A DNA stretch of 64,000 bases from Salipaludibacillus sp047795645 (GTDB lineage: Bacteria > Bacillota > Bacilli > Bacillales > Salisediminibacteriaceae). The DNA is taken from positions 4,340,001 through 4,404,000 of the forward strand of contig NZ_CP181045.1 of assembly GCF_047795645.1 (NCBI RefSeq). Direction: 5' to 3'. Positions 18,726 through 27,441 of this stretch are shown in pieces. Position 1 is the first letter of the stretch, and every line of letters starts with the position of its first letter. A model generated the notes under the pieces. The model had not been told where the DNA came from. It worked only from the letters and a program-made list of their open reading frames with translations, and made no database searches. The translations under genes were made by a program, and so were the position numbers.

Positions 18726-18765
18726 AAAGGTGCTTCTTTAGCATGTGCCTTCTTCGTAGTTTTTT
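18717..18765 (+). terminator. riboswitch-controlled terminator
   Basis: AACTACGAA (18717-18725) pairs perfectly with TTCGTAGTT (18753-18761), with inner pairing AAGG/CCTT and a TTTTTT tract at 18760-18765. The 5' arm consists of the 3' strand of aptamer P1, base C74 and the end of P3. Aptamer and terminator are therefore mutually exclusive, and ligand binding should favour readthrough. Confidence 0.88.
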
Positions 18766-18830
18766 GTTGTAGGTAAGCTGAATAAAAGTTTTCGGAAAGT
18801 AAAATTTCAAGCGAGATTGGAGCGACGTTC

Positions 18831-20168
18831 ATGACAACTTTATTCATAAAAAATGCAGAGATTATTACGATGAACGAAAATGATGAACAGTTTATCGGTG
18901 ATATTTATATAGAGAATGACATAATTAAAAATATCGGTAAGAATTTAAATTATCCTCATGCTGACAAAGTAATTGATGCAACAAATCGAGTCGTTATCCC
19001 AGGGTTTATTCAAACACATATTCATCTATGTCAAACGATTTTTCGCGGAAAAGGGGATGATTTGGAACTGATGGATTGGCTGAAGAAGCGAATTTGGCCG
19101 TTAGAAGCAGCACATGATGAAGAGTCAATTTATTATTCAGCCCTCCTAGGAATGGGGGAACTGATTCAGAGCGGAACGACTTCGATCGTCGATATGGAAA
19201 CGGTCCATCATACTGATTTTGCGTTTCAAGCAATTGAACAGACAGGAATGCGTGCCTTGTCTGGCAAGGTGATGATGGATAAAGGAAATGAAGTTCCAAA
19301 GAAGTTGCAGGAGAAAACGCAAGACTCGCTTCAGCAAAGCGTTGATTTACTTGAGAAGTGGGATAAGAAAGATGGAGGTAGAATAAATTATGCCTTTTCG
19401 CCACGATTTGTCGTTTCTTGTACAGAGGAATTATTAAAGGAAGTTAGTAGACTATCAGAAAAACATCAAACTTATGTCCACACACATGCTTCTGAAAACA
19501 GAGGAGAAATTGAGATTGTTGAAACAGAAACGGGAATGAAAAATATTGAATATCTCGATCATCTTGGTTTAGCTAATGAACGATTGATTCTAGCTCACTG
19601 CGTTTGGTTAAATGAAGCAGAAAAACAAATTATCCAGAAGAAACGCGTAAATGTCACACATTGCCCAGGTTCTAATTTAAAGCTTGCTTCTGGTTTGGCA
19701 GAGATACCCAGTTTGCTGGATGCGCATGTTTGTGTAAGTTTAGGTGCAGATGGGGCACCTTGCAATAATAATTTAGACATGCTTAACGAGATGAGATTAG
19801 CTGCACTGATTCACAAACCTGTTCATGGACCGACCGCAATGGATGCCAAAACGGTGTTCAGAATGGCAACGATTGGTGGAGCTAAGGCGATGGGGATGGA
19901 AAATGATATTGGGAGTTTAGAAATTGGGAAAAAAGCAGATTTAGTGATTATGAATTTGAATGATTTTCACATGTATCCATCCTATGACGTAGATACGATT
20001 TCTCGTATTGTTTACTCTAGTACACGAGCAGATGTAGAGACTACAGTAATTAATGGAAAAGTCGTCATGGAAAATAGAATTATCAAAACATTAAACAAAG
20101 AGATTGTTTTAAAAGAATCGAATAAATCTATTCGGCGTCTCATTAATAGGATCCCAGAAATAAGATGA
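18831..20168 (+). CDS. metal-dependent amidohydrolase, probable guanine deaminase
   Basis: A 445-aa member of the TrzN/AtzA/SsnA branch of the amidohydrolase superfamily. Metal ligands are visible in THIHLCQT, HTHASE, LAHCVWL and SLGADGAPC; the C-terminal IGSLEIGKKADLVIMN is typical. Homologues are variously named guanine deaminase, 8-oxoguanine deaminase or 5'-deoxyadenosine deaminase. A guanine riboswitch in its leader and its position among xanthine-oxidising genes make guanine to xanthine the best inference. SD GGAG lies 8-9 nt before ATG 18831. It is isolated from pucB by the riboswitch terminator, so it is controlled independently. Confidence 0.85.
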   Translation: MTTLFIKNAEIITMNENDEQFIGDIYIENDIIKNIGKNLNYPHADKVIDATNRVVIPGFIQTHIHLCQTIFRGKGDDLELMDWLKKRIWPLEAAHDEESIYYSALLGMGELIQSGTTSIVDMETVHHTDFAFQAIEQTGMRALSGKVMMDKGNEVPKKLQEKTQDSLQQSVDLLEKWDKKDGGRINYAFSPRFVVSCTEELLKEVSRLSEKHQTYVHTHASENRGEIEIVETETGMKNIEYLDHLGLANERLILAHCVWLNEAEKQIIQKKRVNVTHCPGSNLKLASGLAEIPSLLDAHVCVSLGADGAPCNNNLDMLNEMRLAALIHKPVHGPTAMDAKTVFRMATIGGAKAMGMENDIGSLEIGKKADLVIMNLNDFHMYPSYDVDTISRIVYSSTRADVETTVINGKVVMENRIIKTLNKEIVLKESNKSIRRLINRIPEIR

Positions 20169-20280
20169 TAGATGAGAGGGGGAGAAGTGGTACTAAAAAG
20201 ACTGAATAGTTTAAGAGCAACCAGAATTTTATTTTATTATTAACATCGCACGTACTTCTTTACAAAGATGTCGAATATAG

Positions 20281-20332
20281 CGAGAGGAAATCTAACTGTA
20301 TATGTGTTAGATTATCTCTCGTTTGTTTTTTT
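20281..20332 (+). terminator. terminator after the probable guanine deaminase gene
   Basis: A long stem: CGAGAG (20281-20286) pairs with CTCTCG (20316-20321) and AATCTAAC with GTTAGATT inside, followed by TTTGTTTTTTT. Confidence 0.88.
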
Positions 20333-20616
20333 GGGTGACATCGCTTTCTTCTTTGGGAACATGTCATTTCCCAAATATATACCAGGGAATTAACGGTAAT
20401 TATTACGCGAAAGATTTATTTGAGGTTCAATAAGCTTAGTCCGCGCCACTAATAATATTCGAAAAATTCAGTTATTATGTACAATGACGTTTAGGTATCA
20501 GACTATATAAAATGAGATTATCGAAAAGACAAAATAACTTCAACAAAAGATAGGTTTACCGTAAAGATAAAATCATTAGTATTAATGAATAGTTAAAGAA
20601 AAGAGAGGTGCAGATG
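20333..20616 (+). other. intergenic leader region, nothing recognised
   Basis: This stretch lies between the terminator and the OHCU decarboxylase gene. I looked for a purine or other riboswitch, for a TTGGTTAA-type PucR box and for a short gene, and saw none that was convincing. A promoter for the following genes must lie here or close by. Confidence 0.5.
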
Positions 20617-21138
20617 ATGTATACCATGAACGAAATTAACGAAATGCATCAATCGGAATTCGTGAGAACAATTGGCACAGTATTTGAAGATTCCCCATGG
20701 GTGGCAGAATTGTCTTGGAAACATCACCCTTTTGATAGTTTAGAACAATTACACTTTAATATGACACATGAGATGATTGAAGCAAATACCTCTTTACAAT
20801 TATCATTGCTTCGTGCACATCCTGATCTTGGAACGAAACTTGCGGTTTCAGAAGCATCTAGACAAGAGCAACAAGGGGTGGGATTAGCAGCGTTATCGAA
20901 AGATGAATATCTAGAATTTTCAACATTAAATAAAAAGTATGTAACTAACTTTGGTTTTCCATTTATTATGGCTGTGAAGGGACAGAGTAAAGATAAAATT
21001 TTAGTTCAAATGAAGAAAAGGCAATTTAACAGTTACGAAAGCGAGATGGAAACGGCTTTATATGAAGTGAGTAAAATCGCAAAATTTAGATTAACAGATA
21101 TGATCATTAATAAAAAGACAGGGAAAATGGGTAGTTAA
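20617..21138 (+). CDS. uraD: OHCU decarboxylase (stand-alone)
   Basis: A 173-aa protein matching the N-terminal domain of B. subtilis PucL. It converts 2-oxo-4-hydroxy-4-carboxy-5-ureidoimidazoline to S-allantoin. Family motifs are SPWVAE, LLRAHPDLG (catalytic His) and FGFPFIMAVKGQ, and it ends FRLTDMI. ATG 20617 aligns with the PucL start and lies 6 nt after GAGGTG; ATG 20614 is possible. In B. subtilis the same polypeptide continues into uricase; here it stops exactly where uricase would begin. The HIU hydrolase gene follows. Confidence 0.92.
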   Translation: MYTMNEINEMHQSEFVRTIGTVFEDSPWVAELSWKHHPFDSLEQLHFNMTHEMIEANTSLQLSLLRAHPDLGTKLAVSEASRQEQQGVGLAALSKDEYLEFSTLNKKYVTNFGFPFIMAVKGQSKDKILVQMKKRQFNSYESEMETALYEVSKIAKFRLTDMIINKKTGKMGS

Positions 21139-21169
21139 TTCTTAAAATAAAATGATAAGGAGTGAGAGA

Positions 21170-21229
21170 ATGAAGTCGCGATTAAGCGAGGTATTGTTTG
21201 ACTCAATAACGCATTGTATCTTGGAATGA
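21170..21229 (+). CDS. 19-codon open reading frame with a strong SD, unknown
   Basis: ATG 21170 is preceded by AAGGAGTGAGAGA, the best SD in this neighbourhood, yet the frame closes after 19 codons (MKSRLSEVLFDSITHCILE). It sits between the OHCU decarboxylase and HIU hydrolase genes, where PucL-type operons carry uricase. I see no similarity to uricase ends. It could be a leader peptide, a remnant or chance. Confidence 0.25.
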   Translation: MKSRLSEVLFDSITHCILE

Positions 21230-21282
21230 AAGACTTATTTATAGATGATCATCTACCAAATCGCTTGAAGGAGTGTACTAAT

Positions 21283-21645
21283 ATGACTGGAAAACTGACC
21301 ACTCATGTATTGGATACTAGCATTGGTAAACCAGCAATAGGATTACTTGTTGAATTGTGGAAATACCATTCACCTACCGAAGAATTTGTAAAAATATGTG
21401 AAGAAAAAACCAATGGACAAGGAAGGTTAAATCAACCACTACTTGAAGGAGAAGCACTGGAAAGTGGTCGTTACGAATTACTATTTCATGTTGCTGCATA
21501 CTTCGATGAGATGGGAATTATTCAGGACAATCCTCCTTTTTTGAATGTCGTACCTATCAGTTTCGGGATAGCAAATAAGTTAGAGCATTATCATGTGCCG
21601 TTATTGATTGCTCCTGGAGGATATAGCACGTATCGAGGAAGCTGA
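21283..21645 (+). CDS. pucM: 5-hydroxyisourate hydrolase (transthyretin-like)
   Basis: A 120-aa HIU hydrolase. The N-terminal GKLTTHVLDTSIGKPA holds one active-site His, and the C-terminal YHVPLLIAPGGYSTYRGS has the diagnostic YRGS end. ATG 21283 is preferred over the upstream start at 21214 because AAGGAG lies 9 nt before it and the product then has canonical length. It converts 5-hydroxyisourate to OHCU and acts immediately before the OHCU decarboxylase. Its presence implies that urate is oxidised in this cell. Confidence 0.94.
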   Translation: MTGKLTTHVLDTSIGKPAIGLLVELWKYHSPTEEFVKICEEKTNGQGRLNQPLLEGEALESGRYELLFHVAAYFDEMGIIQDNPPFLNVVPISFGIANKLEHYHVPLLIAPGGYSTYRGS

Positions 21646-21694
21646 TAAATAATTGAATGAATAGGCTGCTGTGAATGAGGAATGGGGTGGTACC

Positions 21695-22945
21695 ATGTAC
21701 GATCTTCTAGTGAAAAATGTAAGATACCTGCATGGAGAAGGAACGTTCGATGTCGGTTGCCTTCATGGTGAGATTAAGAAAATAGGAAAGATAAATGATA
21801 CAGCTGAAACGATGATTGATGGAAGCGGACACGTCATTGTTCCTCCATTCATAGAGACACACATTCATCTAGATACAGCACTCACGTATCAAGATATCGC
21901 AAATGAATCAGGAACCTTGTATGAGGGGATTCAATTATGGAATGATTATCGACAATCGATGACAGAAGAAGATGTGATTGATCGGGCGAGAAATGTGATT
22001 TATCAAATGATTGCAAAGGGAGTTCTTTCCATTAGAGTGATGATCGACGTCTCTTCTCCTAGTTTACTAGGTTTACGGGCGTTATTGAAAGTTAAGAAAG
22101 AAGTAGCTAGCACGATTGATATTCAGCTTATCGCATTTCCGCAGAATGGGATTGTTTCATCGGAAATAGGTGTTCAACAACTTGAAAAAGCATTGGAACT
22201 TGGTGTTGATGGTATTAGCGCTGTACCGCATTTAGAAGATACGAATGAAAAAGGACAAGAGTCGCTAGCCATTTGCTTTGCTATGGCAATAGAGAAGAAT
22301 GTTTTTGTTCACATTTTTTGCGATGAGACAGATGATCCTGACTCAAAATTTATTGAGACAGTAGCTGCGTTAGCAATTGAAACGAGATTATATGAAAGAG
22401 TGTCAGTGAGTCATGTGAATGCGATGAATTATTATAACGATGCCTATGTTCAGAAGCTTTTGAATTTACTAGTTGCATCTAAAGTGAATGTGGTTACTTG
22501 TCCGTTAATTAATACAGTAATGCAGGGTCGATTAGATTCTTATCCAAAAGGAAGAGGAATTACAAGAGTGAAAGAGTTAAATGCTTGTGGAGTGAATGTA
22601 GCTTGTGCACATGATGACTTTATGAGCCCTTTTTATCCTTTCGGAACAGGTTCGATGTTGACGGCAGTTAATATGTTGTTACATCTTGCTCATATGACAG
22701 GGCAGCAAGACTTTAAAGACGGCTTAAACATGATTACTTATAATGCAGCAAAGGTATTAGGTCTTTCAAATTATGGAATTAATGTATGTCATCCTGCGAG
22801 TTTCTTACTTATAAAAGGAACGGATGAACACGACATAATCCGAAGAGTACCTACTCCTAGATATGTGATTCGTGGAGGGGAGATTGTATCAGAAACAATC
22901 CCGGAAAAAACTATCATGTTTTCTCAAACCACATCGGAACTATAA
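21695..22945 (+). CDS. cytosine-deaminase (CodA)-like amidohydrolase, metal ligand changed
   Basis: A 416-aa protein that aligns along its length with CodA: PPFIETHIHLDTALT, PHLEDT, SHVNAMNYYN, LQGR-like MQGRLDSYPKGRGITRVKE, and AHDDFMSPFYPFGTGSM. The position of the CodA metal ligand His214 (context VHCDE) is Phe here (F208, in HIFCDETDD), with a His two residues earlier (H206). The catalytic Glu of CDE is kept. The enzyme may therefore use an altered metal site or substrate. ATG 21695 is preferred over GTG 21671 (GGGGTGG nearby). It is the first gene of a block with an ABC importer, an FAD oxidase and a second CodA-like enzyme. Confidence 0.85.
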   Translation: MYDLLVKNVRYLHGEGTFDVGCLHGEIKKIGKINDTAETMIDGSGHVIVPPFIETHIHLDTALTYQDIANESGTLYEGIQLWNDYRQSMTEEDVIDRARNVIYQMIAKGVLSIRVMIDVSSPSLLGLRALLKVKKEVASTIDIQLIAFPQNGIVSSEIGVQQLEKALELGVDGISAVPHLEDTNEKGQESLAICFAMAIEKNVFVHIFCDETDDPDSKFIETVAALAIETRLYERVSVSHVNAMNYYNDAYVQKLLNLLVASKVNVVTCPLINTVMQGRLDSYPKGRGITRVKELNACGVNVACAHDDFMSPFYPFGTGSMLTAVNMLLHLAHMTGQQDFKDGLNMITYNAAKVLGLSNYGINVCHPASFLLIKGTDEHDIIRRVPTPRYVIRGGEIVSETIPEKTIMFSQTTSEL

Positions 22946-22997
22946 TACGGCAAATTAAAACGAGCAATATCAACTATTATTTAACGAGGTGAATCCT

Positions 22998-23768
22998 ATG
23001 GCTGTAAAAACGAAAAATTTATTGGTGAATATGAGTAATTTGAGTAAAGTTTTTCCTAACGGAACAATTGCGGTTAAGGATGTTAATTTAGAGATTACAG
23101 AAGGTGAATTCTTTTGCTTTGTTGGACCTTCCGGCTGTGGGAAATCAACGATTTTTAAAATGATTACAGGGTTAGAAAATTACACAGATGGTGAAATTGA
23201 GATTTTTGGTAAATCTGCTAACGAGGCTAGAAAGCAAAACGAAGTAGCTTTTGTATTCCAAGACCATACCTTATTACCTTGGTTAACCGTCATTGATAAC
23301 GTTGCTTTACCCCTTCAACTAAGAGGAGTCTCAAAACAAGAACGCTATAAAGAAGCGGAAAGGGTATTAGAATTGGTTGGTTTACCGCAATCTAAAGAAA
23401 TGTTACCACGACAATTGTCAGGTGGTATGAAGATGCGAGTATCGATTGCGAGAGCATTGGTAACTAGACCAAGATTACTCTTAATGGATGAACCATTCGG
23501 TGCGTTAGATGAAATAACACGACAATCTCTTCAAAAAGAGTTGCTGAATATATGGCAAAAAGATAGTAGTATGACCGTTTTATTTATTACACACAATGTG
23601 TTTGAAGCTGTCTATCTATCATCTAAAGTCGTTGTCATGACCCCAGGACCTGGTAAGATCTCTGCCAATATTGATGTTCCTTTTTCATATCCAAGAGAAG
23701 ACGGTTTTCGAACGACTCCAGAGTTCGGAGATTTAATCGGAGAAGTATCGAAAGTGCTAGATCACTAA
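22998..23768 (+). CDS. ABC transporter ATP-binding protein (nitrate/taurine/NMT1 type)
   Basis: A 256-aa ATPase. Walker A GPSGCGKST, Q-loop FQDHTLLPW, signature LSGGMKMR and Walker B LLLMDEPFGALDE are present. The LLPW motif after the Q-loop is typical of SsuB/TauB/ThiZ-type importers. ATG 22998 follows ACGAGGTG by 6 nt; GTG 22989 overlaps that SD. It pairs with the permease at 25.2 kb and the binding protein at 27.4 kb; the substrate is probably a purine-related heterocycle, judged only from the neighbourhood. Confidence 0.92.
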   Translation: MAVKTKNLLVNMSNLSKVFPNGTIAVKDVNLEITEGEFFCFVGPSGCGKSTIFKMITGLENYTDGEIEIFGKSANEARKQNEVAFVFQDHTLLPWLTVIDNVALPLQLRGVSKQERYKEAERVLELVGLPQSKEMLPRQLSGGMKMRVSIARALVTRPRLLLMDEPFGALDEITRQSLQKELLNIWQKDSSMTVLFITHNVFEAVYLSSKVVVMTPGPGKISANIDVPFSYPREDGFRTTPEFGDLIGEVSKVLDH

Positions 23769-23784
23769 CAGAGGAGCTGAGAAC

Positions 23785-25116
23785 ATGCTAATTAATTGGG
23801 AAAAAGAAATGGAAAATTTGGTTGGGGACAAAGTTTTTGTCGTTGATGCAAAAACGAGATCGAAACTATCGAAAGATTATTTTTGGTATTCGCCAGTGTT
23901 AGATGAGGAATTAAAGGATAAGGTTGCAGACGGCGTGGCTAAACCAACTACGGAAGAGGAAGTCGAACAAATACTTCGTTTTGCGTACAAGCATGAAATA
24001 CCAGTAACCACTCGTGGGGCAGGCACAGGTAATTATGGACAGGCCGTTCCGTTAGACGGAGGAATCTTGTTAGATTTAAGTGGACTAAATAAAATCATTG
24101 ATATTAGAGATGGATTTGTGGATGTTCAATGTGGGGTAAAGTTAGGGACATTGGAGAAAAAACTTAGAAACGAAGGACAAGAATTATGTATTTATCCGAG
24201 TACCTATGTAAAAGCGACTGCTGGGGGATTCTTTTCTGGTGGAAGTGGTGGAATAGGTTCGATTACTTGGGGGAGTGTCTGGGACGGAAATCTTATCGAA
24301 GCAGTCATCTATACGATGGAAGAAAAACCTAGACGATTAGTTGTTAAAGGTGAAGATTTAACAGGCTATATTCATAATTACGGAACCAGTGGAATTATGG
24401 TTCAATTAAAAATGAAAATAGCTCCAAAAGTGGAATGGGAGCAAGCGATTGTTCAATTTGACAATTTAGAAAATATGTTGCTTTTTACAGAAAGATTATC
24501 AAAAGATCCTTCGATTCGTAAAAGATTGGTTAGTGGATCTGAACCTCCTATTACAAAATATTTTGTTCCATTGTCCACATATTTTGATGAAGATAAGTCC
24601 ATTGCTTTATTGGAAATAGAAGAAGGGAACATCACGAAGTTGAAAGAAATGGCAGAAGAAATTGATGGTAGTGTCGCTCATGTTATTGCAGCAGAGGCTT
24701 ATCATAAACAGTTAGGTTTATCTGATTTCACATGGAATCATACGACGCTATGGGGATTAAAATACGATCCAACAATAACTTATTTACAGTGTGGATTTTC
24801 AATGACACATTACCAAGATCAAATTCAGAATATTAAGAATAAATTTCCAGGTGAAGTATTTATTCACGTGGAATGGATGCTAGGAGCAGGAGAATTTAGG
24901 TTAGGATCTTTGCCGATTATTCAATACAAAAGCAAAGAAAGACTATATGAAATTATCCACTATTTAGAATCAATCGGAGTAAGTGTGAACGATCCACACA
25001 CATTTTTATTGCCGCGTGATAGAAATGGATATTTTGAAAAAATTATTGAACAAAAGAAAATCAATGATCCATTGAATTTATTGAATCCAGGTAAAATAAG
25101 TGTTGTATTGAAGTGA
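23785..25116 (+). CDS. FAD-linked oxidase (PCMH/GlcD-like)
   Basis: A 443-aa flavoprotein. The PCMH-type FAD domain (about residues 40-220) contains TTRGAGTGNYGQAVPLDGG, followed by GTLEKKLRNEGQELCIYPST and GGFFSGGSGGIGS. The C-terminal half is family-typical and ends DPLNLLNPGKIS. Relatives include glycolate and D-lactate dehydrogenases and other flavin oxidases. Here it lies between the ABC ATPase and permease genes of a purine island that lacks uricase, so oxidation of urate or a related heterocycle is a testable possibility rather than an assignment. It starts 16 nt after the ATPase gene (SD GAGGAG), so it is cotranscribed. Confidence 0.85.
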   Translation: MLINWEKEMENLVGDKVFVVDAKTRSKLSKDYFWYSPVLDEELKDKVADGVAKPTTEEEVEQILRFAYKHEIPVTTRGAGTGNYGQAVPLDGGILLDLSGLNKIIDIRDGFVDVQCGVKLGTLEKKLRNEGQELCIYPSTYVKATAGGFFSGGSGGIGSITWGSVWDGNLIEAVIYTMEEKPRRLVVKGEDLTGYIHNYGTSGIMVQLKMKIAPKVEWEQAIVQFDNLENMLLFTERLSKDPSIRKRLVSGSEPPITKYFVPLSTYFDEDKSIALLEIEEGNITKLKEMAEEIDGSVAHVIAAEAYHKQLGLSDFTWNHTTLWGLKYDPTITYLQCGFSMTHYQDQIQNIKNKFPGEVFIHVEWMLGAGEFRLGSLPIIQYKSKERLYEIIHYLESIGVSVNDPHTFLLPRDRNGYFEKIIEQKKINDPLNLLNPGKISVVLK

Positions 25117-25200
25117 TTTAAACTATTGTGGTGTGAATTGGAGCAAGGAAATAAAGAAAATGTGTCAATAAGCTGATCTAAATTGAAAGGAGTGAATGGC

Positions 25201-26061
25201 ATGTCTATGAAAAATCCGACGATATCGGAAGGTGCAGATCCTGTAAATGAGAAGAAAATAACTTTTGATATTCAGAAAATATCTTTTTCACTAATGAAAA
25301 AGATAGCATTACCCTTGCTAGTGTTAGTTGTTTTTCTTGGAGGATGGGAACTTTTCACGATAGTATCAGGAATTGCACATTACATCTTACCAGCGCCAAC
25401 AGATATCTATGAGGCAACAGTAAATAACTTTGAAAATTTAATGAATGCTGTTTACACTACGATTACTTCGGCTTTAATGGGTTTTGTGATGAGTGTTGTT
25501 CTAGGTATCTCAGGAGCAATTTTACTCTCATCATCAAAAATTGTTGAAAGAGCATTTTATCCTTATGTTGTATTGTTACAGACGATTCCAATCATTGCCG
25601 TAGCTCCAATAATAGTTATCTGGTTTGGGGCAGGTACCAATGCGATTGTGATCATAGCGTTTCTAATTGGATTCTTTCCGATGCTGTCGAATACACTCGT
25701 AGGATTGAACTCGACAGATAGCAACCTTAGAGATTTGTTTTCGCTATACAATGCTTCGAAGTTTCAAACGATGTGGAGATTAAGACTTCCGGCGGCTTTA
25801 CCTTATATTGTTGCAGGTCTGAAAATTTCATGTACATTAGCAACGATCGGCGTTATAGCAGGAGAGTATATCGCAGGAATAGGTGGCGGTGCAGGTGGAC
25901 TAGGTTACGCAATAACGGTAGCTTCTAGTAATATTCAAACAGCTTATCTGTTTGCGTGTGGATTGGCTGCATCTGTGTTAGGTATTGGTTTTTTCTTAAT
26001 TATCAATTTTATATCAAAGCTACTATTAAGTTCTTGGCATGAATCAGAAATGCAAGATTAA
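25201..26061 (+). CDS. ABC transporter permease (SsuC/TauC/ThiX type)
   Basis: A 286-aa inner-membrane component with about six hydrophobic segments. The BPD_transp_1 coupling region reads YNASKFQTMWRLRLPAALPYIVAGLKIS (two overlapping family motifs). ATG 25201 has AAAGGAGTG 6 nt upstream; the ORF opens further up at TTG 25183, which overlaps that SD. It belongs with the ATPase at 23.0 kb and the NMT1-like binding lipoprotein at 27.4 kb. Confidence 0.92.
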   Translation: MSMKNPTISEGADPVNEKKITFDIQKISFSLMKKIALPLLVLVVFLGGWELFTIVSGIAHYILPAPTDIYEATVNNFENLMNAVYTTITSALMGFVMSVVLGISGAILLSSSKIVERAFYPYVVLLQTIPIIAVAPIIVIWFGAGTNAIVIIAFLIGFFPMLSNTLVGLNSTDSNLRDLFSLYNASKFQTMWRLRLPAALPYIVAGLKISCTLATIGVIAGEYIAGIGGGAGGLGYAITVASSNIQTAYLFACGLAASVLGIGFFLIINFISKLLLSSWHESEMQD

Positions 26062-26085
26062 CTTGAAACGAGAGGGGGAGTAGCA

Positions 26086-27387
26086 TTGGAGCTGCACATG
26101 ATCAATGCATATATACCAATCGTAAATAGTGAAAAATTGCTATCATTAAAGGCTTCAAAAGGTAAGTGGACAATGGTAGAAATTCAAGATCACTATATTC
26201 GCGATCCTTCGTTTGTTAATCTGGATGAAGTCGATGCGCCAAATTCTACACTAAGTTACAAATCGGTTCAAAAATGGGATGTGAATAGGAAAATTATTCT
26301 TCCTGGATTAATCGATGCACATGTACATCTTGATAAAGCTTTTACGATTGATCAGATAGGTAACGAATCAGGTACATTGTTAGAAGCGATTAAGAATTTC
26401 AGAAGTTCTGCTCCTACTTTCTCAAAAGAAATGATTAAGAAGAGAATGGAAAAGACCGTGAAACATGCGCTCTCATTTGGAACTATGGCTCTCAGGTCTC
26501 ACCTAGATTTTCCGGTGATCGACGACGGTGAGATTGCAAAAAGAACATTTGACGCCGCGTTAGAAATAAAGGAAGAAATGAAAGATCTTGCTCAACTGCA
26601 ATTTTTTCCAATGTGTGACTTCACGCAGTTATCCAAAAAATGCTTAGAAATACTTGAAGAAGGACTTAGGCTTGGTTTGGACGGAATTGGAGGTGCTCCA
26701 CACTTATCTGATAATCCTAAACAAAATATTAAACAAATGTTTGAACTCGCTGAAAAACATGGGAAACCGATTGACTTGCACTCAGATGAAAGTGATGATC
26801 CTACAGTCGAAACAGTTAATGAAATCGCTAGACAAACGATTCAGTTTGGATTTGAGGGAAATGTAAATGTAGGTCATTTATGTTCTCTTTCTGCAATGGA
26901 TCAGGAAAAAGCAGAAACGACAATTCGAAACATAGCAGATGCGAAATTAAATGTGATTACCTTGCCTGGTGCGAATATGTACTTGCAAGGAAGACAGGAT
27001 AATGGACTCATTCGACGTGGGGTTACTCGAGTGAAGGAATTAAGGGAAGCAGGTGTGAAGATAGCAGTAGCAAGTGATAATATTCAAGATCCTTTTCATC
27101 CCTTTGGGAAAGGCGATCTAATTGAAATAGGAAAGTTATCCACGTATGCATCACATATGAATAGTGAAAAAGATAAATTAAATACAGTTAGGATGATCAC
27201 CGAGGTCCCGGCTGAGCTGTTAGGATTGGAAGATTACTATGGGATAGAAAGAGAAAAATCAGTTTCATTTACAGTATATGATGCTACAAGTGTAAACGAC
27301 TTATTTTCATGGACTCCTGTAGGTAGATCGGTCTTTAATAAAGATCATTGGGTTTGTATTACGAAACAACAACAAATTTGGTATTAA
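26086..27387 (+). CDS. cytosine-deaminase (CodA)-like amidohydrolase 2
   Basis: A 433-aa amidohydrolase with the metal ligands of the CodA branch intact: IDAHVHLDKAF, DLHSDESDDP (His and catalytic Glu), VGHLCSLSAM and ASDNIQDPFHPFGKGD. The start is TTG 26086, 5 nt after GAGGGGGAG; ATG 26098 is further from the SD. Family members deaminate cytosine, isocytosine or creatinine, or open related rings. Unlike the paralogue at 21.7 kb it appears catalytically competent. The substrate is unknown; the shared operon suggests the two act on linked intermediates or form a heteromer. Confidence 0.87.
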   Translation: MELHMINAYIPIVNSEKLLSLKASKGKWTMVEIQDHYIRDPSFVNLDEVDAPNSTLSYKSVQKWDVNRKIILPGLIDAHVHLDKAFTIDQIGNESGTLLEAIKNFRSSAPTFSKEMIKKRMEKTVKHALSFGTMALRSHLDFPVIDDGEIAKRTFDAALEIKEEMKDLAQLQFFPMCDFTQLSKKCLEILEEGLRLGLDGIGGAPHLSDNPKQNIKQMFELAEKHGKPIDLHSDESDDPTVETVNEIARQTIQFGFEGNVNVGHLCSLSAMDQEKAETTIRNIADAKLNVITLPGANMYLQGRQDNGLIRRGVTRVKELREAGVKIAVASDNIQDPFHPFGKGDLIEIGKLSTYASHMNSEKDKLNTVRMITEVPAELLGLEDYYGIEREKSVSFTVYDATSVNDLFSWTPVGRSVFNKDHWVCITKQQQIWY

Positions 27388-27441
27388 GAATATTATTTAT
27401 TCAAAAATTGAAAAGAACTAAATATGAGAGGGGAAAATATA

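Noticed and set aside
20333..20616. Second riboswitch in front of the OHCU decarboxylase gene
   Set aside because: No purine aptamer core (TATGG loop, TTTCTA junction) and no terminator adjacent to the start codon were seen.
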